Source: Parcubacteria group bacterium GW2011_GWC1_45_13 (GTDB lineage Bacteria; Patescibacteriota; Minisyncoccia; UBA11713; 2-01-FULL-45-33). From it: 32,785 nt of DNA. Below the pieces are notes generated by a model. It was not told where the DNA came from, searched no databases, and saw nothing but the letters and a program-made list of their open reading frames with translations. The stretch is from assembly GCA_001001285.1 (NCBI GenBank), contig LCKG01000005.1, forward strand, positions 1 through 32,785. The letters run 5' to 3'. Positions within the stretch are counted from its first letter, which is position 1; every line of letters starts with the position of its first letter. The position numbers and the translations under genes are program-made. Shown here in pieces: positions 23,854-32,785 of this stretch.

Positions 23854-25113
23854 TCATTGTGATTTTAGTATTTCAATCGCCTTTTCCATAACTGGATCTC
23901 GGCCGGACGCGATATCTTCTTTGGTCGGTTTTAATTCAATATCAGGCATAAGCCCGCCTTCGGAAATGGAATAACCATTCGGTGTAAGCCATTTGGCCAC
24001 TGTAATTTTTATGGAGGTATCCGCTGTAAGCGGCAGAAATTCCTGCACCGATCCCTTCCCAAAGGTTTTTTCGCCGATTAGTTTCGCTTTGCCGTGGTCT
24101 TTTAGGGCGCCTGCCAAAATTTCGGAAGCCGAAGCAGAACCCTGATTAACCAAAACAACCATAGGCAGGTTTTTAAAAACATTGTAGCCCTTACTGCGAT
24201 GCACTTTGTTTTCTTCTCTCCCGCCATAGTTTTCCGTGACCACAACGTTCCCTTGTGGCAAAAACCAGCTGGCTATATCCACGGCGGCTTCCAAGAATCC
24301 TCCGGGGTTGTTGCGGAGGTCAATTATCAATTTACTACGATTCTTTACAATCATTTCCCGGAGCGCACTTCTGAAGCTCTCCGGAGAATTTTCCGAAAAA
24401 TTATAAAGCCTAATCACAAAAATATCGCCCAAGTCTTCCTCCTTTTTCTCGCTACCTTTTTGGGTTACAACTTTTTTGGTTTCTGTATCGATGATGGGAA
24501 TTTTTATCACGTCGCGCTCCACCTCAATAACTCGGCTTTCCTCGTCCCCATTTCTGGCGATAGTCAGTTTAACTTTGGTCCCTTTTGGCCCCCGAATCAG
24601 TGTCACAGCTTCTTCCACGGTGAGGTCCGGCGTGATTTTGTCGTCTATTTTTAAAATTTTATCTCCAGCGCTGATTCCAGCGCGCTCGGCTGGAGAGCCC
24701 TTAAGCGGAGCAACCACGGTAAGAATTTCTTTTCTGATGCCGATTTCCATCCCCACTCCCTCAAACTCTCCTTGTATTGAGCTTTTAAAAATTTTTGATT
24801 CTTCCGGATTAAAAAACACGCTATAAGGGTCGCCCAAGGATTTTACCATCCCGGAAATCGCGCCGTAGACCATATCTTGTCTTGTAACCTTGTTTATGTT
24901 CACATATTTTCCTTCAGCGATGTTCCAGGCGCGCCAAAATTCCGAGAAGTCCACTTCTTCCCTGTCCGCGCTTATCTGTGGGGCTGTATTCAGTATTTTG
25001 GCTACTTGGCTTTCCGGGGATGTTTTTAGGCCTGAATAGAAGCCGATAGAAAACACCGCCGCCAAAATAATGGCGGCTATTGCCAACCAGCCAAATTTCT
25101 TCAGCCAATTCAT
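23854..25113 (-). CDS. S41 family C-terminal processing peptidase
   Basis: PDZ region plus LVNQGSASASEILAGALKDHGKAKLIGEKTFGKGSVQ catalytic motif. Confidence 0.95.
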   Translation of the reverse strand: MNWLKKFGWLAIAAIILAAVFSIGFYSGLKTSPESQVAKILNTAPQISADREEVDFSEFWRAWNIAEGKYVNINKVTRQDMVYGAISGMVKSLGDPYSVFFNPEESKIFKSSIQGEFEGVGMEIGIRKEILTVVAPLKGSPAERAGISAGDKILKIDDKITPDLTVEEAVTLIRGPKGTKVKLTIARNGDEESRVIEVERDVIKIPIIDTETKKVVTQKGSEKKEEDLGDIFVIRLYNFSENSPESFRSALREMIVKNRSKLIIDLRNNPGGFLEAAVDIASWFLPQGNVVVTENYGGREENKVHRSKGYNVFKNLPMVVLVNQGSASASEILAGALKDHGKAKLIGEKTFGKGSVQEFLPLTADTSIKITVAKWLTPNGYSISEGGLMPDIELKPTKEDIASGRDPVMEKAIEILKSQ

Positions 25114-25158
25114 CCCCCCATTATCTCAAAAAGAAATTTATAGTACAATAGTAAAATA

Positions 25159-26586
25159 GTGAATCTGAAAATTTATAATTTCTTGACCAGAAGAAAAGAA
25201 CCGTTTAAGCCCATAAAAAAGGGCTTGGTTGGATTTTACGCTTGCGGGCCAACGGTTTATAACTATGCCCATATTGGCAATTTTCGCACTTATATTTTTG
25301 AAGATGTTTTGAGGCGAACACTGGAATATGCTGGATACAAAGTTAAGCACGTGATGAATATTACGGATGTAGGGCATCTTACATCTGATGCGGATGCAGG
25401 CGAAGACAAGATTGAAAAAGAAGCCAGGAAAGAAAAAAAATCTGTTTGGAATATTGCTAAATTTTACGAAAAAGCATTCTTTGCAGATATAGATGCATTG
25501 CATATAAAACAGGCGGAATTAATAGTCCGCGCAACCGACTCAATCAAGACTCAAATAAAAATAATAAAAATCCTTATTAAAAAGAAGTATGCTTACGAAA
25601 CATCTACTGCGGTATATTTTCATGTTCCTAAATTTAAAAATTATTCCAGATATTCTAGACAACCGCTAAAAAATTTAATAATCGGCGCGCGCGCCGAAGT
25701 AGTCTCCGATAATGAGAAAAAACATCCTGCTGATTTTGTTCTTTGGTTTAAAGCTGTTGGCAGATTTCAAAACCATGTTATGCGATGGCCTTCTCCGTGG
25801 GGCGACGGGTTTCCCGGTTGGCATATAGAGTGTTCCGCAATATCTTCGGAAAATTTGGGGCAGCCTTTTGATATTCATGCAGGCGGCGTAGATCATATTT
25901 TCCCGCACCACACAAATGAAATAGCTCAATCAGAGGCAGCATATGGAAAAAAATTAGCGCATTTTTGGCTAGAAGGAGAACACTTGATAATTGACAGCAA
26001 GCGCATGGGTAAATCTTTGGGAAATTTTTATATTCTGCGAGATCTCGAAAAGAAAGAATTTTGGCCAGAATCTTTTCGTTATCTTGTTTTGAGTGCACAC
26101 TATCGCTCACAGCTTAATTTTACTCTGGAATCTCTACAGTCAGCGGAAAACGCCTTTCTTGGCTTAACTATATTCATTTCGAGATTAAAGGCAGATTTAG
26201 CTCAATCGGTTAAAAGAATAAGCGTGTTTCGTACATTAAATCGTTTTCAAGTCAACTTTCAAAAAGCTGTCTTCGATGATTTAAATACCCCAAAGGCGCT
26301 CGCAGTTATGTGGAATTTGGTGCATGAGTACAATAAAAATTCTAAAAAATTCAACCCCAAAGATATTTTGGCTCTCTTTTATGATTTTGATAAAGTTTTG
26401 GGGCTCGGATTCGCTAACATAGGACCAGAAGCCTTATCTACTGAGGCGCAAAAACTCTTAAAAGAACGTGAAAAGGCGCGTAAAGCCGGCGATTTTAAGA
26501 AAGCAGATGAAATTCGCCTACAAATAAAACATCTGGGTTGGCAGGTCAGCGATACCACGGGAGGTTCACAGCTTTTTCACCTATGA
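25159..26586 (+). CDS. cysS: cysteinyl-tRNA synthetase
   Basis: YACGPTVYNYAHIGNFRTYIFEDVLRR, GWHIECSAIS, HHTNEIAQSEA, RMGKSLGNF. Confidence 0.96.
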   Translation: MNLKIYNFLTRRKEPFKPIKKGLVGFYACGPTVYNYAHIGNFRTYIFEDVLRRTLEYAGYKVKHVMNITDVGHLTSDADAGEDKIEKEARKEKKSVWNIAKFYEKAFFADIDALHIKQAELIVRATDSIKTQIKIIKILIKKKYAYETSTAVYFHVPKFKNYSRYSRQPLKNLIIGARAEVVSDNEKKHPADFVLWFKAVGRFQNHVMRWPSPWGDGFPGWHIECSAISSENLGQPFDIHAGGVDHIFPHHTNEIAQSEAAYGKKLAHFWLEGEHLIIDSKRMGKSLGNFYILRDLEKKEFWPESFRYLVLSAHYRSQLNFTLESLQSAENAFLGLTIFISRLKADLAQSVKRISVFRTLNRFQVNFQKAVFDDLNTPKALAVMWNLVHEYNKNSKKFNPKDILALFYDFDKVLGLGFANIGPEALSTEAQKLLKEREKARKAGDFKKADEIRLQIKHLGWQVSDTTGGSQLFHL

Positions 26587-26635
26587 TTCACTTTTGGGCT
26601 ATTGCAATATTATTCTTTTCTTTTAAACTAAAATA

Positions 26636-27985
26636 ATGGCTCAAGTTTTTTCACCTTTCGGCGTCTCTCGGATGCCTCCTCAAAATATTGAGGCTGAAAT
26701 TTCGCTTCTGGGCTCTTTACTTTTAGATGGCGGCATAATTGACGAAGTAGCCGACATGCTCGGGCCGGAAGATTTTTATAAAAGAGAGCATCAAATCATA
26801 TACGAAGCTATAATTAATTTATTTAACAGGCAAAAAGCGATAGATGTTCTAACTGTTGGGGATACTTTGAAAGCGAATGGCAAATTGGAGGAGGCTGGAG
26901 GGAATTCCTGCCTTACTGCTTTGGTAAATTCCGTTCCCACCGCTTCCAACGCGGTTTACTATGCTGAAATAGTCCACAAAAAGAAAATTCTAAGGGATCT
27001 TATATCGGCTTCACATGAAATTTCCCAATTGGGATATAGAGAAGGCGAAGACGTGGAGATTTTAATGGACGAGGTTGAAAAAAAAATTTTTGCTATAGCC
27101 CAAAAATCGTTGGTTAGAGGTTTTGAGTCGGTGGCCGGCGCTTTGGGAGAAGCTTGGGAAAGAATTGACCGGCTTCACAAATCTGGAGGTGGCAATTTGC
27201 GCGGAGTACCTACGGGGTTTAAGGAATTAGACAATAAACTTTCCGGATTTCAAAAGTCGGATTTCATTGTACTAGCTGCGCGTCCTTCTTTGGGCAAAAC
27301 CGCTTTAGCCATGGACATCGCGAGACACGTGGCCTTAAACGAAAAAATTCCTGTGGGAATTTTTTCTCTAGAAATGTCCAGAGAACAACTGGTGGACAGA
27401 TTAATCGCGGCGGAGGCGCACGTGGATCTTTGGCATCTTCGCACTGGGAGGCTTTCTTCGGAAGATGATTTTGAAAGCATCAGGGACGCCATGGGCAGAT
27501 TAAACAGCGCGCCGCTTTTTATAGACGATGAGGTTTCCACAAACATTCTGCAAATGCGCGCCAAGGCCAGAAGGCTTCAAGCTGAAAAAAATCTGGGTTT
27601 AATTATTGTGGATTATTTGCAGCTAATGGTGCCCAGAATTCAGTCGGACAATATGGTCCAGCAGATTACAGAAATTTCCCGCTCCCTAAAAGCTTTAGCT
27701 AGAGAACTAAACGTCCCAGTACTCGCGCTTTCACAACTTAGCCGTGCGATTGAGTCCAGGCCCAATAAAAGGCCCCAACTTTCCGATCTCAGAGATTCTG
27801 GAGCGATTGAGCAGGACGCCGATGTGGTTATATTTATTCACAGGGAGGATTTGGTAAAAGAAAATTCCGACAGGCCGAACCAAGCAGATCTTTTGATAGA
27901 AAAACACAGAAACGGCCCCACCGGCAAGGCGACGCTTTATTTCAACAAAGAAAAAGCCAGTTTTTCGTCTCTGGAACCGAATTAA
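26636..27985 (+). CDS. dnaB: replicative DNA helicase
   Basis: PPQNIEAEISLLGSLL, AARPSLGKTALAMDIA, IIVDYLQLM, LSQLSRAIESR. Confidence 0.96.
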   Translation: MAQVFSPFGVSRMPPQNIEAEISLLGSLLLDGGIIDEVADMLGPEDFYKREHQIIYEAIINLFNRQKAIDVLTVGDTLKANGKLEEAGGNSCLTALVNSVPTASNAVYYAEIVHKKKILRDLISASHEISQLGYREGEDVEILMDEVEKKIFAIAQKSLVRGFESVAGALGEAWERIDRLHKSGGGNLRGVPTGFKELDNKLSGFQKSDFIVLAARPSLGKTALAMDIARHVALNEKIPVGIFSLEMSREQLVDRLIAAEAHVDLWHLRTGRLSSEDDFESIRDAMGRLNSAPLFIDDEVSTNILQMRAKARRLQAEKNLGLIIVDYLQLMVPRIQSDNMVQQITEISRSLKALARELNVPVLALSQLSRAIESRPNKRPQLSDLRDSGAIEQDADVVIFIHREDLVKENSDRPNQADLLIEKHRNGPTGKATLYFNKEKASFSSLEPN

Positions 27986-28608
27986 TGGAAACGAATTATT
28001 TTCTTGAGCTAAGAAATTTTCTGGAAAAACTTCCCGGCGTGGGCCCTAGGCAGGCCGCCAGATATGTCTGGGCGTTTTTGGATTTTAGCAAAAAAGACCG
28101 CGAAAAACTTGCAGATTTATTACAGAATCTGGATAAAAATTTAAGAAGATGCAGAGAATGTTTCCGGGCTTTCATGGGCGGAGGAGAAGTTTGCGGTTTT
28201 TGCTTGCCCACTTCACGCAGAGAACACCAAAAAATAATGGTTTTGGAGCGTGACAGCGATTTATTGAATATGGAGAAATCAGGGGTGTATAAGGGACTTT
28301 ACCATGTTTTGGGCGGCGTTATAGACCCAACGGATGAAAATGCCGTGGCGCGCGAAAGGATTAAAGCGCTTTATGAGCGTGTAAACTTGGACGTCGGACG
28401 TCCAACGTCCTTAGAAATTATTCTGGCGCTTCCTACTACAAAACTGGGCGAATTTACCGCGAGCTATGTTGAAAAAGTTTTGGAGCCGTTGGCTATTAAA
28501 TCCAAAAAAATAAAAATTTCCCGCCTGGCGCGGGGCCTTTCCACCGGAGTTGAACTGGAATATGCAGACGAGATGACTTTGAAACAGGCCATGCAGAATC
28601 GGAAGTAA
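27985..28608 (+). CDS. recR: recombination protein RecR (with in-frame palindromic insert)
   Basis: LPGVGPRQAARYVWAFL, zinc-finger-like cysteines, YHVLGGVIDP, SRLARGLSTGVELEYAD. Confidence 0.93.
   Translation: METNYFLELRNFLEKLPGVGPRQAARYVWAFLDFSKKDREKLADLLQNLDKNLRRCRECFRAFMGGGEVCGFCLPTSRREHQKIMVLERDSDLLNMEKSGVYKGLYHVLGGVIDPTDENAVARERIKALYERVNLDVGRPTSLEIILALPTTKLGEFTASYVEKVLEPLAIKSKKIKISRLARGLSTGVELEYADEMTLKQAMQNRK
28387..28410. repeat. palindromic repeat TTGGACGTCGGACGTCCAACGTCC inside recR
   Basis: Shares GGACGTCGGACGTCC with gltX 19834-19848; encodes LDVGRPTS. Confidence 0.92.
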
Positions 28609-28938
28609 TTAAAATTTAAGGATTTTTACGATATTTACCTGCTGGCGGTGGCCTTTTTTTCTGCGATAGCGTGTTTTGGAGTGGTATTTAAAAATCGTGA
28701 CTTTGGGAAGCCGTTTTTCTTCCAGAAGCTCCGCGGATACTTTTTTGCCTTCCAAATACGGCTTCCCTGCTTCGATTTTGTTATCTCCTGCCTTGTCGGC
28801 AGACAGGTCAACCAAAAGCAAAACTTTATCAAAATCAAATTTAGCCCCCGCCTTCTGCGGGAGTTTTTCCACTTGTATTTTTTGTCCTTCGGAAACCAAA
28901 TACTGTTTCCCTCCGGTTTCAATTACCGCGATTTTCAT
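28609..28938 (-). CDS. rplU: ribosomal protein L21 (with in-frame palindromic insert)
   Basis: MKIAVIETGGKQYLVSEGQKIQVEKL...KYHSKTRYRRKKGHRQ. Confidence 0.95.
   Translation of the reverse strand: MKIAVIETGGKQYLVSEGQKIQVEKLPQKAGAKFDFDKVLLLVDLSADKAGDNKIEAGKPYLEGKKVSAELLEEKRLPKVTIFKYHSKTRYRRKKGHRQQVNIVKILKF
28787..28807. repeat. palindromic repeat CCTGCCTTGTCGGCAGACAGG inside rplU
   Basis: Related to 23396-23416; encodes LSADKAG on the minus strand. Confidence 0.9.
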
Positions 28939-28951
28939 AATGGTTTCTATT

Positions 28952-29992
28952 TTACTCCATTTCGTCCGGTTTGTCCAGAAGCGCTAGCTCGTATTCGCCG
29001 CCCCTGCCTGCTATCCGTAAAACGTCTTTGTCTATTTTTTTAAATTCTTTTTGGGCGCTGTTGTAGGCTCCGACCGTCTGCGAAAGACCCTTGCCTATTT
29101 TGTTAACAAAATCGTCATAACTCAAAAGATGCTTGTGCAGATTTTCCACTTGTTTTATGATATCCTGTGTTTGTTCAGAAATTTTTTGATTTTTGAGACC
29201 CTGTAAAACCGTTTGTAAATACGCAAGAAATGAAGTTGGAGACACCACAATAACGCGTTTTTGGCCAGCGTAATTTATGAGGTTTCTGGTGTCGTCAGCG
29301 ACAGCTCCGACTTTATTTATAAGAAGGTCGTAATACACGGCCTCGGAAGGAATAAACATAAACGCGAAATCCATTGTATTTTCTTCCGGCTTCACATATT
29401 TCGATGTTTCGTCAATGCGGATTTTAAGGTCAGCGACAAATGCCTGCTCGTATCTTTTTTTATCCATGGCGTCCCGCGCCTCCAAAATTCTATTATAATT
29501 TTCCAGACTGAATTTGGAGTCAATTGGAATTATGCGCTTATCCACAAAAACAACCGCATCCACGATAACCCCGTCAGAAAAAGCATATTGCATTTGGTAG
29601 CTACCGGGAGGAAGCACGTTTTTAAGCACGGTTTCCAGATAATACTCGCCTAAAATCCCCCGTTGCTTGGGATTTTTTAAAATATCCTGAAGATTTTTAA
29701 GCTGGTCGGCGAAATTTACCACTTGCCGGTTGGTTTCATCTAATTTAGTCAATCGTTCTGTAACATTTCTTATAATCTTTGCCGATTCGCCGAATTGGCT
29801 CTGCATTATCTTGGTGGACTCCCCCATTTGTTGCCCCACCACGCGGGAAAGCTCTTGTATTTGGTTTTGGAGCATTAAAAACGATTCGCCGCCATCTTTC
29901 AGTCCGCTTCCTTTTTTACCTAAAAAATAAAAAACCACCGCCCCCGCCACGGCTCCCAATATAATAAACAATGCTATTAAACCTCCGCTCAT
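28952..29992 (-). CDS. rmuC: DNA recombination protein RmuC
   Basis: N-terminal TM and coiled coil; GILGEYYLETVLKNVLPPGSYQMQYAFSDGVIVDAVV; FMFIPSEAVYYDLL; VVSPTSFLAYLQTV. Confidence 0.93.
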   Translation of the reverse strand: MSGGLIALFIILGAVAGAVVFYFLGKKGSGLKDGGESFLMLQNQIQELSRVVGQQMGESTKIMQSQFGESAKIIRNVTERLTKLDETNRQVVNFADQLKNLQDILKNPKQRGILGEYYLETVLKNVLPPGSYQMQYAFSDGVIVDAVVFVDKRIIPIDSKFSLENYNRILEARDAMDKKRYEQAFVADLKIRIDETSKYVKPEENTMDFAFMFIPSEAVYYDLLINKVGAVADDTRNLINYAGQKRVIVVSPTSFLAYLQTVLQGLKNQKISEQTQDIIKQVENLHKHLLSYDDFVNKIGKGLSQTVGAYNSAQKEFKKIDKDVLRIAGRGGEYELALLDKPDEME

Positions 29993-30024
29993 TCCCTTAT
30001 TTAAGCACTTTTTCTAACGCAGGT

Positions 30025-30678
30025 CTATGTTTTAGACTCAAGCCCCGATTCAAATATTTTTTTATCTTTCGGGAAGAAAACGCAGGCGATGTGGTAAATC
30101 GTAAAAGTGATAAAAAACGCCGCCAGAACGTCTATGGAATAATGCAAATGCCCCATCAGTACGACTGCGCCGAAAAGCAGAGAGGACGCTATAAAAAACA
30201 CGCGAAGGCGAAAATTTTCCCAAAAAAGCAGGGCGAGCAAAAACGGAAGCCCGGTGTGCGCTGAAAAAAATAAATCGCCCCCCGGAGTAAAATAATTAAC
30301 TACATTTGCCGGAGAAATTACCAATTGCGACGGAAAAGGCCCGATATGGGTTAAACTGATGAAAATAGAACGTATCAAGATAAACAAGCTAATACTTTTC
30401 AACGTGAAGGGAATCAGATGAAGCCGCATTATCAAAATATAAGCAACAAATAGATAAAAAAATACAGGCCCATAAATAAATATCCCGTCCACATCATACA
30501 CGCGGATATTGTCCAGAATTAAATCAGTTACAGCATTACTTGCCTTTTCCGTAGCATATACGCCAGCATAAAAATTGATGACAAGAGAGGCCAAAAGAAT
30601 TAAAAAGGAAAGCATGAGAGAAACGAGAAATTCCTTATTATTTACATACACCGCGTATTTTCGTTTTATTTTATTCAT
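30025..30678 (-). CDS. PAP2-like / sphingomyelin synthase-related (PAP2_C-like) membrane protein
   Basis: Multi-TM; GDLFFSAHT and GHLHYSIDVLAA phosphatase-like motifs. Confidence 0.7.
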   Translation of the reverse strand: MNKIKRKYAVYVNNKEFLVSLMLSFLILLASLVINFYAGVYATEKASNAVTDLILDNIRVYDVDGIFIYGPVFFYLFVAYILIMRLHLIPFTLKSISLFILIRSIFISLTHIGPFPSQLVISPANVVNYFTPGGDLFFSAHTGLPFLLALLFWENFRLRVFFIASSLLFGAVVLMGHLHYSIDVLAAFFITFTIYHIACVFFPKDKKIFESGLESKT

Positions 30679-30682
30679 GTTG

Positions 30683-31402
30683 TTAGCGGATGTCTTTGTA
30701 ATCTGTTGTCACACTTTTTTTTGTAAACACAATTGAAAGAAAATTAATAATATAATGCGTGCCGGCAGTTGCCAGTCCTTCGCCTCTAAATCGCCTCGCG
30801 GAAGTGTACATATAAAGATTTTGTCTGAACTTTACCTTTCCGATTTTATGCAGTCGGCGCGCGATGTCAGTATCTTCGCCGTAAAAACTTATATTCGGGT
30901 CAAATCCTCCTGCGGCCTCCAGCGCGTTTTTTTTGGCGGCAAAATTTCCTCCCACCACCATATATCTTGTGAACAAATAAGCCGTCCGCGCCAAAAATAG
31001 CCAATATGCCCACACGAAAGCTCGCTCTAAAAAAGACATATCGTAATAAATATAAGGTCCACTTACGCAGACGGTTTTCGCATCTTTTTCAAAAAGATAT
31101 TTTATTTTATTTATCCATTGTTCCGGCATTTTAGTATCCGCGTCAATGTAAGCTACGATATCGCCGCCGGCTTCCACAAGGCCTCTCTGGCGCGCTTTAG
31201 TGAGGCCTTTTTGGGGTTCGTCCACCACGCGCACTCCCGGAAAGTTTTTCGCGACCGCCGCTGTTTTATCGGTGCTGGCGTTGTTTATGACGATAATTTC
31301 GCAGAAATCGGCTGCGTTTTTTCGCGCGCTTTCAAGGCACGCTCCTATGTATTTTTCTTCGTTATGCGCTGGGATAACCAAACTGATTTTAAGATTTTGC
31401 AT
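30683..31402 (-). CDS. family 2 glycosyltransferase
   Basis: ISLVIPAHNEEKYIGACLESA...IIVINNASTDKTA...YIDADTKMP. Start chosen at MQNLKIS; the ORF extends to 31435. Confidence 0.92.
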   Translation of the reverse strand: MQNLKISLVIPAHNEEKYIGACLESARKNAADFCEIIVINNASTDKTAAVAKNFPGVRVVDEPQKGLTKARQRGLVEAGGDIVAYIDADTKMPEQWINKIKYLFEKDAKTVCVSGPYIYYDMSFLERAFVWAYWLFLARTAYLFTRYMVVGGNFAAKKNALEAAGGFDPNISFYGEDTDIARRLHKIGKVKFRQNLYMYTSARRFRGEGLATAGTHYIINFLSIVFTKKSVTTDYKDIR

Positions 31403-32531
31403 ATCTTTTGACGGCTTCATTATAAACCTTTTCAAATCTTTTTACTATGTTCTCCGGCAGGAACGAAAAAACGCTGCGCATGGCCGCCTCGCCGAATTTT
31501 TCAGCGAGAGCGGCATTTTTTAATAATTCAACAACTTTTTCGGTAAAAACGCGCTTGTCGGTTGGCGGAACAGTAAAACCGGTTGTATTTTCCAAAATAT
31601 ATTCCGGCAGGCCTCCGGCGTGCGCGCCAACTACGGGCAGCCCACAAGCCATCGCTTGCAATGTGGTCATTGACTGCGTATCCGATGTGCTTGTAATCAA
31701 ATAGAGGTCAGCGGAGTTAATAACTTCAACAAGTCTCTCCCCCCGCAGGACGCCAAAAAAATGAACAGCTTTCTCCAGTCCCATTTTCCGCGTTTTTTCT
31801 TCCAAGGCGCTTCGGTATGGGCCGTCGCCAACAATAACCAGTTCTGCATCTATTTTTTTAAGCGTTTCTGCGAAAATATCAAGCGCGAAATCAAGATTTT
31901 TTTCAACAGCGATCCTTCCGAACATCAGGATAGTTTTTTTATGAAGATTGTATTTAGTTTTTAACTCCGCGCGGTTATCCAATTGCCGGAAAATATTTAG
32001 CGGAATAGGGTTGGAAATTACTTCAATCGGCGTTCGCAAGCCGTAAGTTTTAAGCTCATCAAGCATGTTGCGACTGGGCGCTGTCACATAAGAACAGTGG
32101 TTGTAATACCAGGTTGCGAATTTTCGCGCGATAAAACGGAAAAAAGCATAATCAAGTTTTATGTAATGCAGATAATCGGCGGGAAAAGTATGGTCGGTAC
32201 CGACAAGCGGCACGTCCAGTTTCCAACTTGCGTATAGCGCCAAAAATCCAAGTGTGGAAAAAGTATGAGTGTGTATTATATCCGGCCGGAAGCGCTTCAT
32301 ATCTTTCAACGCGCCTACAGGCAGCACTAATACCAATCCGTCTTTGGAACCCGGGACAGAATACGAAAGCAGGCGGAACACATCGGGCTCATTGAGAGAG
32401 TTTCTAATTCTTGGAGCGTAAATGCGCACGGCGTGCCCGCGTTTTTTTAATTGGCTTGAAAGCAGCTGGATGGAATCGGCCACACCGCTTAGTTGCGGAA
32501 GATAAATATCAGTGCAAAACGCGATTCTCAT
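31389..32531 (-). CDS. family 4 glycosyltransferase
   Basis: CTDIYLPQLSGVADSIQLLSSQL, IIHTHTFSTLG, ILMFGRIAVEKNLD, EKTRKMGLEKAVHFFGVL, MACGLPVVG. Confidence 0.93.
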   Translation of the reverse strand: MRIAFCTDIYLPQLSGVADSIQLLSSQLKKRGHAVRIYAPRIRNSLNEPDVFRLLSYSVPGSKDGLVLVLPVGALKDMKRFRPDIIHTHTFSTLGFLALYASWKLDVPLVGTDHTFPADYLHYIKLDYAFFRFIARKFATWYYNHCSYVTAPSRNMLDELKTYGLRTPIEVISNPIPLNIFRQLDNRAELKTKYNLHKKTILMFGRIAVEKNLDFALDIFAETLKKIDAELVIVGDGPYRSALEEKTRKMGLEKAVHFFGVLRGERLVEVINSADLYLITSTSDTQSMTTLQAMACGLPVVGAHAGGLPEYILENTTGFTVPPTDKRVFTEKVVELLKNAALAEKFGEAAMRSVFSFLPENIVKRFEKVYNEAVKRYAKS

Positions 32532-32785
32532 ATGATGTTATTTTCCTTTTTATTCGCGAGTATTCTAGTTTTTAGATAATATGCGAAAATATAATATCCG
32601 ATTAGCAGTATAATAAACGCGGCGGCTATTATTAATTGCGCGTTCTCTATGTATTTAGTGATAAGCACATATGAGTTTCCGAAATAAAATCCAAGCGCCA
32701 TTAAAATGGCGTATTGGATAATTGTGACCGGTAAGACGTATTCATAAAATTTTCTTGCCGTGATCCCGGCAAATCCTGCGGCCAC
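32528..32785 (-). CDS. C-terminal part of an integral membrane protein, possibly DedA/SNARE-associated (truncated by window edge)
   Basis: Open at the window edge; TM helices; pattern GITARKFYEYVLPVTIIQYAILMALGFYFG. Confidence 0.5.
   Translation of the reverse strand: MAAGFAGITARKFYEYVLPVTIIQYAILMALGFYFGNSYVLITKYIENAQLIIAAAFIILLIGYYIFAYYLKTRILANKKENNII

Overview
The window looks like a candidate-phyla (Parcubacteria/CPR-like) genome segment. It begins with the 3' end of a 16S rRNA gene and a tRNA-Ile(GAT). An accessory region follows at about 0.3-8.2 kb. From about 8 kb onward there is a long housekeeping stretch: histidine kinase, aspS, scpA-scpB, dacA-like, mraY, a D-aminoacylase-like amidohydrolase in the slot where murD usually sits, ftsW/rodA-like, murG, gltX, an M23 peptidase, a RecB-like nuclease, rpmA, rplI, ctpA, cysS, dnaB, recR, rplU, rmuC, a PAP2-like protein and glycosyltransferases. 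The most notable content is a pair of RiPP (ribosomally synthesized, post-translationally modified peptide) modules. Module 1 is a radical SAM/SPASM protein with a PqqD/RRE-like C-terminus plus an unannotated 51-aa precursor ending CNTCFSCDSNPCVK. Module 2 is an MvdC/MvdD-like ATP-grasp ligase plus an unannotated 56-aa precursor with a PFALRFAE leader motif (compare microviridin PFFARFLE) and an ATGKYGADSKSDPD tail (compare TxKYPSDxEE). Module 2 is bracketed by imperfect direct repeats of about 116 bp that copy the promoter and first codons of the downstream acyl-ACP-reductase-like gene. Other signals: the 16S gene loses homology exactly where the anti-Shine-Dalgarno should begin; housekeeping genes look leaderless while the RiPP genes have strong SD sequences; and in-frame palindromic repeats are inserted inside rplI (twice), rplU, gltX and recR. 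All calls come from reading the sequence; no database searches were run.
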